A stretch of DNA of 64,000 nucleotides, from NCBI RefSeq assembly GCF_030463565.1, contig NC_134646.1:62203710-62267709 (forward strand). Direction: 5' to 3'. The translations under genes and the position numbers were made by a program. This stretch comes from Pelecanus crispus (lineage: Eukaryota > Chordata > Aves > Pelecaniformes > Pelecanidae). The notes below the pieces were generated by a model. It was not told the DNA's origin and made no database searches. It saw only the letters and a list, made by a program, of their open reading frames with translations. Of the stretch, positions 20,537 through 32,335 are shown piece by piece (positions within the stretch are counted from its first letter, which is position 1; each line of letters begins with the position of its first letter).

Positions 20537-21430
20537 GTTTAGCATGTAGTAAGCAGTCTTTGAAGCAGGGAAAAGAATCCAGGTTTACTTGCTCCTAAAT
20601 TAGCGCTTTAATTACTGGCCTCTTTTCCTCGGTAAATCTTTGCTTCTTTTCTGCTTCAGCAGAGTGGCCGACCTCAGACTTCACCTACAACAGCGTGAGC
20701 CTCCTGCTATGTGCTTGGATTTCATTAGAAAAAATCAGAACTGACACATTAAGAGGACGATTCTATGATGTATACGTACGCTGGTGGAATATATGAAAGT
20801 ACTTTTCGGTCTCATTTTGTGTAACAAAAAGCTAGTTTCAGCTGAGTGACAGTAATTCACAGATGTGGGCGAGTTCCTAGAAGTGGGGAAGTTACAGGCA
20901 TTACTGAAAGCTTAGTAATTTTTTTTTTTTTTTTTTTTGTTTAAAAAAAGCAAGTGATGGCTCGTCAGCTGTTCACTACTGTAACGCAATACCGCTTCAT
21001 CGCACCGCAGCGCCCGCCCTGAGCGCGGCTCGCTTTGGCGCCAGAGGGAAGCCCCCCGGCCGCGCTGCCGGCGCCTCGCACCTCCCGGGCAGCGGGGGAG
21101 CCCCGCTGCCGCCCCACCCCGGGGGGCGGGGGGGGACACGGGCGAAGCGATGCGCTGGGGCAGCAAGCACCCCCAGAGCCGAAGCCTGCGGCTGCAAGCG
21201 GGCTTCCTCCCGGCTCCTCCAGAAATATGCTGCCCGGCGAGTACGCCCTGAGCACCCGCCCCGGCGGCCCACGCGTGGCGCGGAGGGGCCGGAGCAGCAG
21301 GCGCTCCCCACCCGCGCCCAGGTGCGGCCGCCTCCTGCGGGAGCGAAGGAGGGAGGAAGGCAGCTCCACGCCGCGGGCGCGGCTTGCCGGGGAGCAGCGC
21401 GGGGGTGGGGTGGGGTGTGGAGGCTGGCAG

Positions 21431-21480
21431 GAAGGAAGGAAGGAAGGAAAGAAAGCAAGCAAGCAAGAAAGCGAGCGAGC
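21431..21480. repeat. Purine-rich microsatellite in the CpG island
   Basis: A run of GAAG units passes into GAAA, GCAA and GCGA tetramers just upstream of the predicted exon 1 donor. Confidence 0.85.
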
Positions 21481-21499
21481 CAGCCGAGAGCCGGGGGGG

Positions 21500-21585
21500 G
21501 AGAGAAGAAAGCTGAAGCTCTCCAAAGTCCTGCTCTTCCTTCCCCCTGCCCGTCCTCCCCCTTCCCCCGCTGCTCGGTGCCGGAG
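21500..21585 (+). other. ARAP2: Probable non-coding ARAP2 exon 1 (3' end)
   Basis: GTGCCGGAG|GTAAGC at 21585/21586 is a good 5' splice site in the CpG island. A 3' splice site at 28888/28889 precedes the first coding exon. Together they imply a 5'-untranslated exon 1. Only the donor is supported; the 5' limit given here is nominal because the transcription start is unknown. Confidence 0.5.
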
Positions 21586-21680
21586 GTAAGCCGGTCGTTT
21601 GCGAGGCGGAGGGCAAGGACTGCCCGCCTGCTGCCCTGGGCGCGGCGCGGCGCGGCGCGGCGGCCTGCGCGGCCGGCTCC

Positions 21681-21717
21681 CGGGCCGGGCCGGGCCGGGC
21701 CGGGCCGGGCCGGGCCG
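21681..21717. repeat. (CGGGC)n pentamer repeat
   Basis: About seven tandem CGGGC units lie just inside the presumed first intron. Each carries a GGG run separated by CC, so the plus strand has the spacing for a G-quadruplex. The unit number is likely to vary between individuals. Confidence 0.9.
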
Positions 21718-21958
21718 CTGCGGGCGCGGAGCTGCTCCGGGGGCCGCGGCTGCGGTGCCGGAGGTCCCGGTCCCGCCGGCAGCGCAGCGGCCAGCGAAAA
21801 CGGCGCTGCTGGAGAGTAACTTCAAAGTTACCGGCGAGCTGAGGGGCGAGGCTGAGTGGTTTGGTACAGGGCATGCCTCAGATGAGCGTCAGATACCAAA
21901 GTTGGAATCTGACAAGAAATAGCTCGTAGGCAGGTAGAAAATAAGGCGTGTGGGGTCT

Positions 21959-21978
21959 CCCCCCCCCCCCCCCCCCCC
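21959..21978. repeat. Poly-C tract of ~20 bases
   Basis: An uninterrupted C run follows GTCT and precedes GTTTTC. Such tracts are prone to length errors in assembly. Confidence 0.9.
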
Positions 21979-23437
21979 GTTTTCTTTCTAGCTTAAATTA
22001 TTTTAACGGTCTGTATGTAAATGTCATGCTAAGGAACAGTGTTCCATTATTGTATGTATGTATTTATTTATTATATATGTATTTATTTACCCTGTGAGTT
22101 GTTTTTGAGAAGTTAGACACAGACTTCTTGTTAGCCGCCAGCATATTTCTGGAAATTTTATCAGAAAATGTGTGAAGTTCGCTTTGAGAAAGTCAGCCGG
22201 TAGGATGTCCTAGATAGAAAAAGCACAGTGAATGGTACAGCACCCATGTGTTGCCACAGCAACTTGCTAAAGTGTACTCAGCCAATTCCACCTTTAGTTT
22301 GCTTATTCATGCCATGCAGTTCCTTACTCCGGAGACTGCAAGTTGTTCCACTGGAATTTCTTGCACTATGAGGTCTGACTCCAAGGTAGCGAAGGTGGCT
22401 GAACTTTTCTCTGGAAGAGAAGTGTTCTGAAATTAAAAAAAAAAAAAAAAAACAAACCACCAAACAAAAAGCAAAGACACATTTTGACAGAGGATGTGCT
22501 TTAAAGGTATTTCGTAATTAGCTGGTACATTGAACTACACTGAGTAACTTCCCTGCATTTGGAAGGGGAACAGTTCTGTCAGAATTGTTGCAATCAGTTA
22601 TCTTGCTCTGAGTTGACCCAAAAGTTAATTCATTAAGTAACCACTTTAAAAAGGTCTCTTGAGAGTTGGGGGGTTTTGGGGCATTTTTTGTGGGGGTTTT
22701 TTTTTTTTTTATTTTTAGGAATATGTAGATTTTTGGAAAGATCTTTAGTAGTCTACAACATTTTCTAGGCCCGTTAATCTTGCCAGTTTGTATGTAGTCA
22801 AATACAATGGGAAGATGAAATTCACTACTGGCAGATTTCATTCTGCTTCATGGTAAGTCCTGTTGTAGTGGGGTTCTTTTTTGTTTTGTTTTGGATTTTT
22901 TGCCTGTTTTATTCGATCTTAATCTACTATGTGGTTTAGCAGAAGCTGGGAGCAAGCCTGAACTTGCTTGTATTTGTTGAACTGATTGCTTAAAGTGTGA
23001 TTATCTTGCCATGCACTTCTAAAGGTTTGACACTTTCTTAAGCTACTATCTGTAGTGATCTTAAAAAGGGAAAAAAAGAGTCTCACTTGAGTGTTTCTAT
23101 ATCCAGCTGTATCCTACTGTTCACACATTTCATTAAAAGTTGGAGTGCTTGCTTGCTTCAACATAAATTTGCCTGTCCTTCTTCCAGTCAGTGTTGTCTT
23201 GAAGACGTTTCAACTTGAAAAATCATAGAATGGAAGAATCATAGAATCAGCTGATACAGCTTTTCAGAATGTTAGATGCAGGTACTTATCCTCAATGTGA
23301 GGAAAGGTCCTGAAAGTTATATATGTTTTTCTGTGTCAGCGTTGTCATTTTTCTTTGGTGCTATTTAGCTGTCACTTTTAGGAAAACAAAAAGAACTGTT
23401 ACGCCACTCTGAGTTGTTGTACCTCCTTGTCTAAGCT

Positions 23438-24440
23438 CTGGTGACAAGTGGAGTCCCTCAGGGGTCCGTACTGGGACCGGTGCTATTTAACATCTTCATC
23501 AATGACACAGACAGTGGGATCGAGTGCACCCTCAGCAAGTTTGCAGATGACACCAAGCTGAGTGGTGCAGTTGACACACCAGGAGGACGAGATGTCATCC
23601 AAAAGGACCTCGACAAGCTGGAGAGGTGGGCCTGTGTGAACCTCATGAGGTTCAACAAGGCCAAGTGCAAGGTCCTGCACCTGGGACGGGGCAGCCCCCA
23701 GTATCAGTACAGGCTGGGGGATGAAGAGATTGAGAGCAGCCCTGCAGAGAAGGACTTGGGGGTGCTGGTGGATGCAAAGCTGGACATGAGCCGGCAATGT
23801 GCTCTTGCAGCCCAGAAAGCCAACCGTATCCTGGGCTGCATCAAAAGCAGCGTGGCCAGCAGGTCGAGGGAGGTGATTCTGCCCCTCTGCTCTGCTCTGG
23901 TGAGACCTCACCTGGAGCACTGCGTCCAGCTCTGGGGCCCTCAGCGCAAGAAGGACATGGACCTGCTGGAGCGGGTCCAGAGGAGGGCCACCAAAATGAT
24001 CCGAGGGCTGGAGCACCTCTCCTATGAGGCCAGGCTGAGAGAGTTGGGGTTGTTCAGCCTGGAGAAGAGAAGGCTGCAGGGAGAGCTTATTGCGGCCTTC
24101 CAGTACTGAAAGGGGGCCTACAGGAAAGATGGGGAGAATCTTTTTTAATAAGGCCTGTTGTGACAGGACAAGGAATAATGGATTTAAACTAAAGAATAGA
24201 TTTAGGCTAGACATTAGAAAGAAGTTTTTTACCACGAGGGTGGTGAAGCACTGGAACAGGTTGCCCAGAGAGGCAGTGGAGGCCCCATCCCTGGCAACAT
24301 TCAAGGTCAGGTTGGGTGGGGCTCTGAGCAACCTGATGTGGTTAAAGCTGTCCCTGCTCACTGCAGGGGGGTTGGGCTAGATGACCTCTAAAGGTCCCTT
24401 CCAACCCAAAGCATTCTATGATTCTATGATTCTATGATTC
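23438..24440 (+). mobile_element. CR1 LINE fragment, 5'-truncated
   Basis: This is the 3' kilobase of a CR1 non-LTR retrotransposon. A 222-codon frame at 23441-24109 gives the end of the reverse transcriptase. It includes [19 protein letters not shown] and the catalytic-type FADDTKL, then the usual C-terminal part ([31 protein letters not shown]). It stops at a TGA after AAFQY. The expected continuation (KNRFRLDIRKKFFTTRVVKHWNRLP) is found in another frame at about 24198-24260, so the copy carries a frameshift. It ends in the CR1 tail with GGTCCCTTCCAACCC and three ATTCTATG repeats. The copy is dead, but divergence looks modest. Confidence 0.95.
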
Positions 24441-24820
24441 CATAAGATGGGAAAAGGAAGGATGTGAAAATCAGTTTGAAAAGAAGTGTGAGAAACATCA
24501 TCTTCTATGGAAGAAAGTTGGATGATCCCATATAAGGCTTGGGCTGTGCAACACAAATTGCAATTCGTCCACTTCCAAAACATACTTTCTTGGAAGAAAA
24601 GCCCAGATGGTTTCCCTTGTATTGTTTTTTCCACGTAGCAATTTAGATTGTTTTACCCTTCTTTCTATGAAATTGAATGGTCAAGTGTCTTCCAAGAAGC
24701 TTGATTTTTGTATAACTGCTATAGCATTTTCCCATTTTTAGGAACCATGTTGAATGATTACTTTTGTCTTGTTACTCTATATTGGAGAATATGATAGTAC
24801 AGCAAGAATTAGCTTTATTT

Positions 24821-24963
24821 ATCATAGAATCATAGAATGCTTTTGGGTTGGAAGGGACCTTGAGAGATCATCGAGCCCAACCCCCCTGCAGTGAGCAGGG
24901 ATTGAACCTGTGAACTTGGCGTTATTAGCACCATGCTCTAACCAACTGAGCTAACCCGGCTGG
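24821..24963 (-). mobile_element. tRNA-Ile/CR1 SINE (TguSINE1-like)
   Basis: On the minus strand the element begins GCCGGGTTAGCTCAGTTGG, continues through GGTGCTAATAACGCC (anticodon AAT as in tRNA-Ile) and GGTTCAATCCC (B box). It then joins a CR1-like tail with GGTCCCTTCCAACCC and ATTCTATG repeats. This composite layout matches the songbird SINE TguSINE1. It is nearly full length at the tRNA end. Confidence 0.9.
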
Positions 24964-27130
24964 TGTTTAAGCAAGACCAAATTCCCCTCTTTTTTGTTTT
25001 CTTTTTTTGATATTTATTTCTACCAAATACTGTGCAAAAATCTATTTTGCCTTGCTGCTGAGAGAAAAAGTTTTGTTTTACAGGGTGTATGTAACCATGT
25101 GCACTAATGTTGACAGCTATTGTTTACTTGTTGTAGTGGTACAAATATGGATGTGAAAATGAATGTATGCATATAAATGTGTATAAATCATACATATGCA
25201 CTAAGTATCTAATGCTGTACAAATCTTCTCTAGGGATTGTTATGACTTATTCCACAATTAAAGCTATGGAGGAGATTAAATTCTTTTTTTAGTTTATATT
25301 AATTACATTGAAATAGATTAATATATTGGATAAAGTGGTCCTTGAGTTCTGCTTTTCTGTATACTTCTTGAGCTTAAGCCTTTACTAAGGATAAAACCTT
25401 GTAATGTAAGAAATGAGTCAGTATTTATCTTCTAGCTGGCTATACAAACATTCACCAATGTGTGTAGATTTGTTTAACTGTTTGTTACTTGAATCATCAT
25501 CTGAGTAGTCAAACCAAAACAGGTGTCAGTATAACCCTGTGCTCAGACCCACAAAATATATGTGACTCTGAACTTACTGGTATCTAACCAGCCGTATAGG
25601 TAGGCCAGATCTATAGCACATCTTTATAAATCTTCGTGGATGCATTGACAGCTTCTGCCATAGATTACTACAGAAACAAAAAATGGTTTGTGCTTCAGCT
25701 TTTAGCAGTGCTGGCATTTTGTGGTCAAAATGTCTTCTCAGTGAGCAGTTTCTTCCTTTCTCAATCTGCTACATATTTCATTTATAAAATACACTGCAAA
25801 AAGTAATGGTTCTTGCAAATCTGGAAACAAAGTTTGTTCTGTGCTAGGCAATCCTTTGCATTGTTAAATGGTTTATAGAGAGATGATTTAGGATCCAAAT
25901 AACTGCTAATACGTGGCTACTTGAGTTCCTGAAGTAACAACACTGGAGGTGTTCCAGAATAAGGTGTGGGCAAAGCATGTATAAAAACCAGTATTTAGAT
26001 ACCAAGAAGAGTGTGTGTGGGTATAAATATGTAAGCTTATATAAAATGTCTATTTATTTATAAATATATAACTAAAAGCTACTTTCCTAAGTGTCTTTTT
26101 TGTTACTGCTGAAGGTGGAGGGATTGAGAGGATGATACTGTCTCAACACTAACACCTCAGAGAAAAAGTACCCAAACACCACCATGAAAGCCAGAACTGC
26201 CAAGGAAGGTGGAAATAGCTGAGATAACCAATTGCAGGTCTAGCTTTAAAATGCTTAGACTGATATGCTAACATTGCAGGGGTTTTATATACTTGAACAT
26301 GTGTGGGGGGGGGTTGAATTGGGGTTTGGTTTTTTTTTTTCATTAATGGGTACCTGAAAGACTATTCTCTGGCACAAACAGTGCCTGCCTGATACTTTCT
26401 GCCCATTGTAGTAATTTCTCTACTAATTATTTCTCATTCTGTACTCAGAATATATATTCAACTTCTTAGGAGACTATGTATTTATAGGTATATTTTTCTG
26501 GGTTTAGAGATGGGTGGAGACTGTGCTGCTGAATTTTATCTTATATGGCTAGAGGCTTATGTGAAAAGCTTGAGGAAGTGCTGATGTCTGAAATTGTTAA
26601 AGAAACGATGAGTGCTTAGATAAGTACGCAGGTTGGGAAAGGACAAAGTTAAATCTAAAAGCTGACTGTTAATCAGTTTAGCTCAGTCCAAGGCTTTTTG
26701 AATTTAAATGACTTGGGAATCTTTTAGTGAGGGTTAACTCCCTAGCAAACTCTCTTGAGAGGTTGATATCTGATTGGCCTATGGATTTCTCTCTAAAAAG
26801 TTTTAATTGTATGAATTTCATATTCAAGATAAGAAGTCACTTCTCAAACTTGTGGAAAGTGATCAAAGCTGATAAAAATACTGCCCCAAAAATGAAGTTA
26901 AAGAGATTAGCAAGAATCCAAAGACTTTTTTAAAATAATGGAACATTTATAGTAAATGGGCTGTGTTGATTTTTACATTGTCCAGAAAAATGTTGGTTTG
27001 TCCATCTTCTTTTTTTTCCTCCTATTATGTCACACACACATATATATGGTGTATGTATAAAGATGTTTGTTTTTTCCCTGTTTTTGATTACCACTTTCTG
27101 AAAGTGTGGGAGTAATAAAGATATTTACAA

Positions 27131-27274
27131 CATTAGCTCAGTTGGTTAGAGCACGGTGCTAATAACGCCAAGTTCACAGGTTCAATCCCTGCTTACTGCA
27201 GGGGGGGTTGGGCTCAATGATCTCTCAAGGTCCCTTCCAACCCAAAGCATTCTATGATTCTATGATTCTATGAT
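27131..27274 (+). mobile_element. tRNA-Ile/CR1 SINE (TguSINE1-like)
   Basis: The plus-strand copy starts at about TTAGCTCAGTTGGTTAGAGC, missing only the first few tRNA bases. It keeps the AAT anticodon region and the B-box-like GGTTCAATCCC, and ends with three ATTCTATG units. The head is tRNA-derived but lacks a pairing acceptor stem, so it is not a tRNA gene. Confidence 0.9.
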
Positions 27275-28888
27275 TTGCAAGAAAAGTCTTCTAGTGATTG
27301 AGTTGGTTATTTAATCATTTATTTCATAACCGTAATAAAGTACAGTCACCAGTAGCAGTGATAACAGTTGTGCTGCATTCAGTACCTGATTTTAAATTTA
27401 TATTTATTTGTATGTGGCTTTGGGGAATGAGGAATGGCATAAAGATTTATTTATGATTGCTTTTCTGAATAACGACTTAGTTATTCAAAAGATATTGGGG
27501 AAATCTTACAGGGAGAGGTTTTATCCTTTATTGGAGGATTTGATACAGTACAAAAGTAGGCAATCTCTTAAGCTTCAATTCTAGATCATAAGTAGGGCCC
27601 TTTTTGTCAGGAAATATTTTGAAGAATAAAGTATCAATACCTTGGATATAGTCTGGGCATATGATTTCTTTTCTTCCTAATTGCTCCTTAAGTCTTCTAC
27701 TGAAGCTGTTCTTTCTTTTCCAGGCTGCTTAAGGCTAGTACCTGCATGCCAGGACAGCTGCTACAGTCAGCAAGTTTCCCTAAGGCCAAATTACTCTTTA
27801 TACAGGAAGAGGGAGGTGAAAAAACCTGTTGACTGCTGCTGATCTTAAACCTTCTTTAAAGACATGTGATTTCAGGCTGTCTGAAACACCTTCAGAATGG
27901 TAGCTTCCCTGTCTGCTTTGGATTTTGTAAATCATGAATTTGGATATGGCCCTGAAAGAAAAAAGAGCTCAGATGGAATCTGGAGAGTGCAAGAGCTGAG
28001 ATGGAAAATACTGAGGAAAAACTGTCGTGGGTACTTGAGATACCAAATGTCCCTAGTGTGGAGGCCAGAACTTGCCTATGGGGTTATGCCTCTGCTACTG
28101 TGTGTGGCCAAGAGAAGACTGCTTCCTTGATAGAGTTGAAAAGCTAGTAATTACCTGTTCCCTGTTTTCCCTCGTGACAGTTCTTTGAAGGGCCTGATCT
28201 GCAAGATGTATTTTGATCACCTCCATAGCTTTCCGACTGTAGCTATTTAAACAGTTAAGACACTTCGTCCCCCCCCCTGCCCCCACATGCTCAGAAGTGA
28301 TTCTACCTTTGCAAATTATCTCATTGGTTATGGTACTTGTTCAGTTGGATTCTCAGTTGAAGAGGGCTTGAACCCACAGTTCAAATAGAATGCTCTAGCC
28401 AGTCATTTTTCCTTTTTCCCGTTGAAATTGTGCTTCTGTGCTAAAAAGAGCTTAAGGCTCAGAAGATAAGGGAGTAGAAGCTCTATGCTGTAGTTAATTT
28501 GCTGTAGCGTGGGAATAGGAAAGCTCTGGGTTCCAGCTCTGGTCTTAGACCACTTTTTCTGCCCCTTGTATCTGAACGCTGTGTAAAAGAGTGTGTGTGT
28601 AGATAAGTGGTTCATCTCTTAACTGCTCATCTTAGTGTTAACTACTAGATTTATATGTCTTAAGACTGTATTACTTGTGCTGGGTTAGGACTTTGATTTC
28701 TCTATTCTCTTTATACAGGCCAAGATAAAAGGATGGAGAGGTTATGCTGTTTACCCTTATTGAAATTTTCATATATGAGCAATTTAAAAATATTACTGTA
28801 CAAATGATAGGGAGCCTTTCAGAATTTTATCCAAGATTAATGTGAATTCAGGTGGGGATTTTTTTAATGCCCTTTTTCTTTTCTGTAG

Positions 28889-29950
28889 GTTTGAAGTCTT
28901 TAAAAAAAAAAAAAACAGTTTGAACTGAAGAACCTTGAAGAAGTACCTTGAAAAAAACTGCTATTCTCCATTGGCTGGCTGACACCAAATTTGGAGAGCT
29001 TTGTTGCTAGTGAATATGCACATGTCCTGACCACATTTCTACTTGACTGTGTGGGGCAATATTCGGAATGAAGCTGCCGTCATGTCATCCACAGGCAATG
29101 GCACTGATATTGAAGAATTCTTGGTCAACATTAACTTGGGGCAGTATCTTCCTAACTTTAAAGAATATGGCTATAACATTGTGACAGATTGTGTGGGAAT
29201 AAATAACAGTGTGCTTCAGCAAATGGGAGTGTTGCCTACAGGGCACCGCAGAAGGATTCTTAAGCAATTAGACACCACTCTTTCAAAAATGCAAGGAAAT
29301 TCTCTTTTCCATGAAAATCTAAAACTCAAAGACTTGAAAGGTTTAGAAGAGAAGCAATATTCATCCTCGGATCAGGAGTCTCCAATAAGCAATTCAAGTG
29401 TAGATGCGACTAGCTTGATACCTGCAACGTCGTCAGAACAACTTCTTTATAAAGCTTACATTGATAAAGAAAGGTTTGAACTTGCAGAGCAAAACTTATC
29501 AGAGGCAAATGATGATAGCTTTACAAATTTGGATTGTTCTAGTTTATACCAGAATTCAGAGAGCATACTAAAAGCTGTCAATCTAAGTGGAAGTATTAAG
29601 ATGAATACTCAGCCAGATGCATCACTGGAAGAAGCTGCTGCATACCAAGCTGATGAGCACTTGGCTGGCTGTTTGGCATTTCATGATCCTCCTTCTTCAT
29701 TTGCTCATTCATGTGAGACAAAATACAGTGAAAACAAACACCTGATGTTTGCAGATGAGGATGATTTTTCTGATTGTGAGCCAAATTCTCCATTCTTTAA
29801 GTTTAAAGGAGAAATGATAGAAAATGACTTATATGATTCTTATACGCAAAACTGCGTGAAAGTATTTCCAAGAGCAAGCCAGTCTTTTATGTTAAGGCAT
29901 CGACCTGTACCAGAAATTCCAGAATCAAGTAAAGGTCAAGCTTCATCAAG
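28889..29950 (+). CDS. ARAP2: ARAP2 exon 2: start codon and SAM domain
   Basis: The acceptor TTTTCTGTAG|G is at 28888/28889. Coding starts at ATG 29082 (MSSTGNGTDIEEFL), which aligns with the known ARAP2 N-terminus; the frame upstream of it is 5' UTR. The exon ends TCATCAAG|GTAACT at 29950, phase 2. Residues about 5-69 form the SAM domain (NLGQYLPNFKEYG, then LPTGHRRRILKQL). Next comes a long serine/acidic linker, and near the end a conserved block with SPFFKFKGEMIENDLY and LRHRPVPEIP. ARAP2 is an Arf6 GAP activated by PI(3,4,5)P3 that acts at focal adhesions and endosomes. In this family SAM mediates protein-protein contact. Identification rests on recognition of this N-terminus plus the PH1 exons further on. 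Confidence 0.93.
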
Positions 29951-32273
29951 GTAACTGCTGTTTCTTTCTAATGAAGAATCTCTATTATTGTAGAAATTAA
30001 GGTTTGGGGTTTCTCGCAGGCTTTTTATGTCATTTTTTTTTATAGATTTTTTTAATATGTGCTGTAAATACACTGGTTCTGGTATGAATATTGCCAGATT
30101 AACTGAAGGAAGATTAAGCTTCAGTGCAAGTTAAAAGCGCACGTGAAAGTGTAAAAGGAAATTTTAGAACAGTGTTTCCTTATAACCTCCCCAATCACCT
30201 CTGCATCTATGTATTTTCGAAGAAAGGAATCTTTATTGCTTTAGATGTAACCCTTGCTAAAAACAACTATATCAAGCATTTTTTACACTTAATTTGTATG
30301 CTGTTGAGATAGGAAAGAATGGAAATACACAAGTGTTACAAACCCAAGACTGAAAAAATAACAGAAAAAGCTGTTGAATCTATTCCAAACCAAAACATTG
30401 CTAATAATATTAATTAGACCTTAGCTCCAGTGTTTCTCATGAAATTCTGATGCGTCACTGGAAAATGGTGACAAAATGGTGATTTCAAGAGGGCTAAAAA
30501 TTCAACCTTAAGTATAAAAATCTGGTTTTATGATGAGACAACAGTTATTGTGAAATGCAAGTATTCAGGTTGTAGCTTTGTAATTTCTAAGGCTGTACCT
30601 TTCAAGAGATACTGTTCTTAGAAAATACAAGTTTATTATTTTTATATATGTAACTTGAAAGATATAGGAAGTTTTCCACACCTACACATATTAATGTAGT
30701 TTTATCTAAAAAGTGGGGCAAAATTTAGAAAAACCTTCTTGTCTGTTTTGTGCATTGTATGGTGTAGCCACCCTGTAAACAAAGCAGGATGTATCTGATA
30801 TGATTGCATGCATGGGCATAACAAGACGATTGCATGACAATCTTAAGTCTTAGCCTTAAAGCATGTAAAATTTATATGTAAATATAAACATGCAAATTTT
30901 TTTGTTTTAAATTAGAACAGGGTATTTTGTGGAGGAGGAAATTACGTTATACTGTGGGTCTAAAGCAAGGACTTTCTTCAAGATAGCTCTTAGATTAATT
31001 TCTAAACTGGTTAATTTAAATTCAGAATGAATGCAACCTGTTTGTAGTATTAGGTGTTGGCTTTTGCTGGTGTTCTCATAATAACAAAACCTTAGCTTTT
31101 AATGATGCTTGTAGTATAGAAATACTTTTGAGGCATTCCAGCAGGAAAATAAAAGTGGAAAATGGGAAAGAAAAAAAAAAAAGAATAGATGTTGGAGGTC
31201 TTCAGAGTTTATGGAATCTTTGTAAGGATAGTTCTGTGCAGCACTGGTGAGGATAGTATTGGATAGAGTCCAGTAAAGTTTGTTATGATAAATTGCATAG
31301 GAGAGTTTGAATTTGTTTCAAAATATTCATGTGATGTGGGTGTGAATTTTTCTTGCTGCAAAATGGTTGAGTTCATAATTTGAATCCACAAATTAGTGAG
31401 CAGCACTTGAATAAGCATCAGTTGTTGTAGCTTGTCTTGCAAAAATATGATGGAATGTAGAGGAAAAGGTCTGATGTTAGAACTCCAGGCCTATCTTAAT
31501 AAAAGTAATATTGTTTGAATGTTAAAAATAATAGGCACTGAATGGGCAGTTGATCACAGTATTACAGCCTGTGTAAATGAAGAATATCTCCTCACAGGTT
31601 AATTTGTGATATTTCTGGTTCTGTTAACTATAAGCTTTTACTCGTCATGCTGGTTAAGTGTCTTAAACAGAGAAGAAAAATTCATGCAAAGGCATATGCA
31701 AAGTTTTGCCAATGTAGCCATATCCAAATCATTAGGTTGCACTGGTTTTAGTCAATTTTTTTTTTTTTTTAAACCACTAGCTATGCCTGGAAGGGACATG
31801 TCTGAGAAGTTTTTGTATTTATCTTGTCTTTTTCATCTGCATATCTCAGCAGTTAGAAACATCATTAGCGAGTTTATACATGCCCTAAATGTGGAGTTTT
31901 CCTAGCTTTTACAAGTTTCTTTTAGATTATGGAAAGAAGTCAGTATTAAATGTTGTAATGCAATTGTTTGATTGAACAGATGGAGAAGCAAAGATTCTTT
32001 GCAACAACTAAGAAATTTTTTTGTGCCTTAAAAAATGTTCCATCAGTGCCTTCTAAATCACCAAAAAATTGTGTTTATTGAAACATAAGTATAAACATCT
32101 TTTAGCGAGTAGCAGCTTCATGTTAACTTTTGTAGAGTGATTATCCCTACTTCGTATAATAAAGCTATTCCTGCTGAGCTGAAATGGGAATCTCATCCTA
32201 AAAGACAGCAGTAACCAGCTACTAAAAGAGTACTCTTAATGTCTTTTTGAGAAACAATGACCCAGTAGAGAGA

Positions 32274-32335
32274 ATATAGAATCATAGTATTGTTTAGGTT
32301 GGAAAAGACCTTTAAGATCATCCAGTAATCTTCCC
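32274..32335 (-). mobile_element. CR1 3' tail fragment
   Basis: Plus-strand AGAATCATAG followed by GGTTGGAAAAGACCTTTAAG and ATCATCCAG is the reverse complement of a CR1 3' end. It is diverged and short, and may extend weakly to about 32410. Confidence 0.75.

Larger units (their letters stand above)
8724..20900. other. Intergenic region, no supported gene
   Basis: About 12 kb of AT-rich DNA between the ERV and the ARAP2 CpG island. All open frames are short (under about 95 codons) and lack family features or convincing splice signals, so none is annotated. Local items are a GC-richer patch at about 9190-9365, small tandem duplications (9870-9916, 17311-17361), paired hairpins (15282-15317, 20499-20536) and a minus-strand consensus splice donor at 20059/20058. 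No CR1 or SINE copy was recognised here, which contrasts with the region to the right. Confidence 0.6.
21000..21860 (+). promoter_or_regulatory. CpG island, probable ARAP2 promoter
   Basis: A sharply bounded block very rich in G+C and CpG dinucleotides lies in otherwise AT-rich DNA. It is the only such island in the window and sits about 7.3 kb before the first ARAP2 coding exon. There is no clear TATA box, as expected for a CpG-island promoter. It contains a purine-rich GAAG/GCAA/GCGA tract (21431-21480) and a pentameric GC repeat (21681-21717). The long open frames on both strands here follow from the scarcity of stop codons in GC-rich DNA and are not genes. The start site cannot be placed by eye. 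Confidence 0.75.
21586..28888 (+). other. ARAP2 intron 1
   Basis: About 7.3 kb between the presumed exon 1 donor and the first coding exon. It holds the CpG island shoulder, the poly-C tract, a T-rich tract at about 22693-22710, a 1-kb CR1 fragment (23438-24440) and two tRNA-Ile/CR1 SINEs (24821-24963, 27131-27274). Otherwise it is AT-rich with no supported exon. Confidence 0.55.

Noticed and set aside
20912..21874. Overlapping 286-320-codon open frames on the minus strand and 165-184-codon frames on the plus strand
   Set aside because: They lie in a CpG island where stop codons are rare. The peptides are Ala/Pro/Arg/Gly-rich low-complexity sequence open in many frames at once, without domains.
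23483..24361. A 292-codon minus-strand frame
   Set aside because: It is antisense to the CR1 reverse transcriptase, which is recognisable on the plus strand.
24890..24963. tRNA-Ile (AAT) gene
   Set aside because: A box, anticodon and B box are recognisable, but no acceptor stem pairs and the sequence runs straight into a CR1-like tail. It is a SINE head, as are the other three copies.
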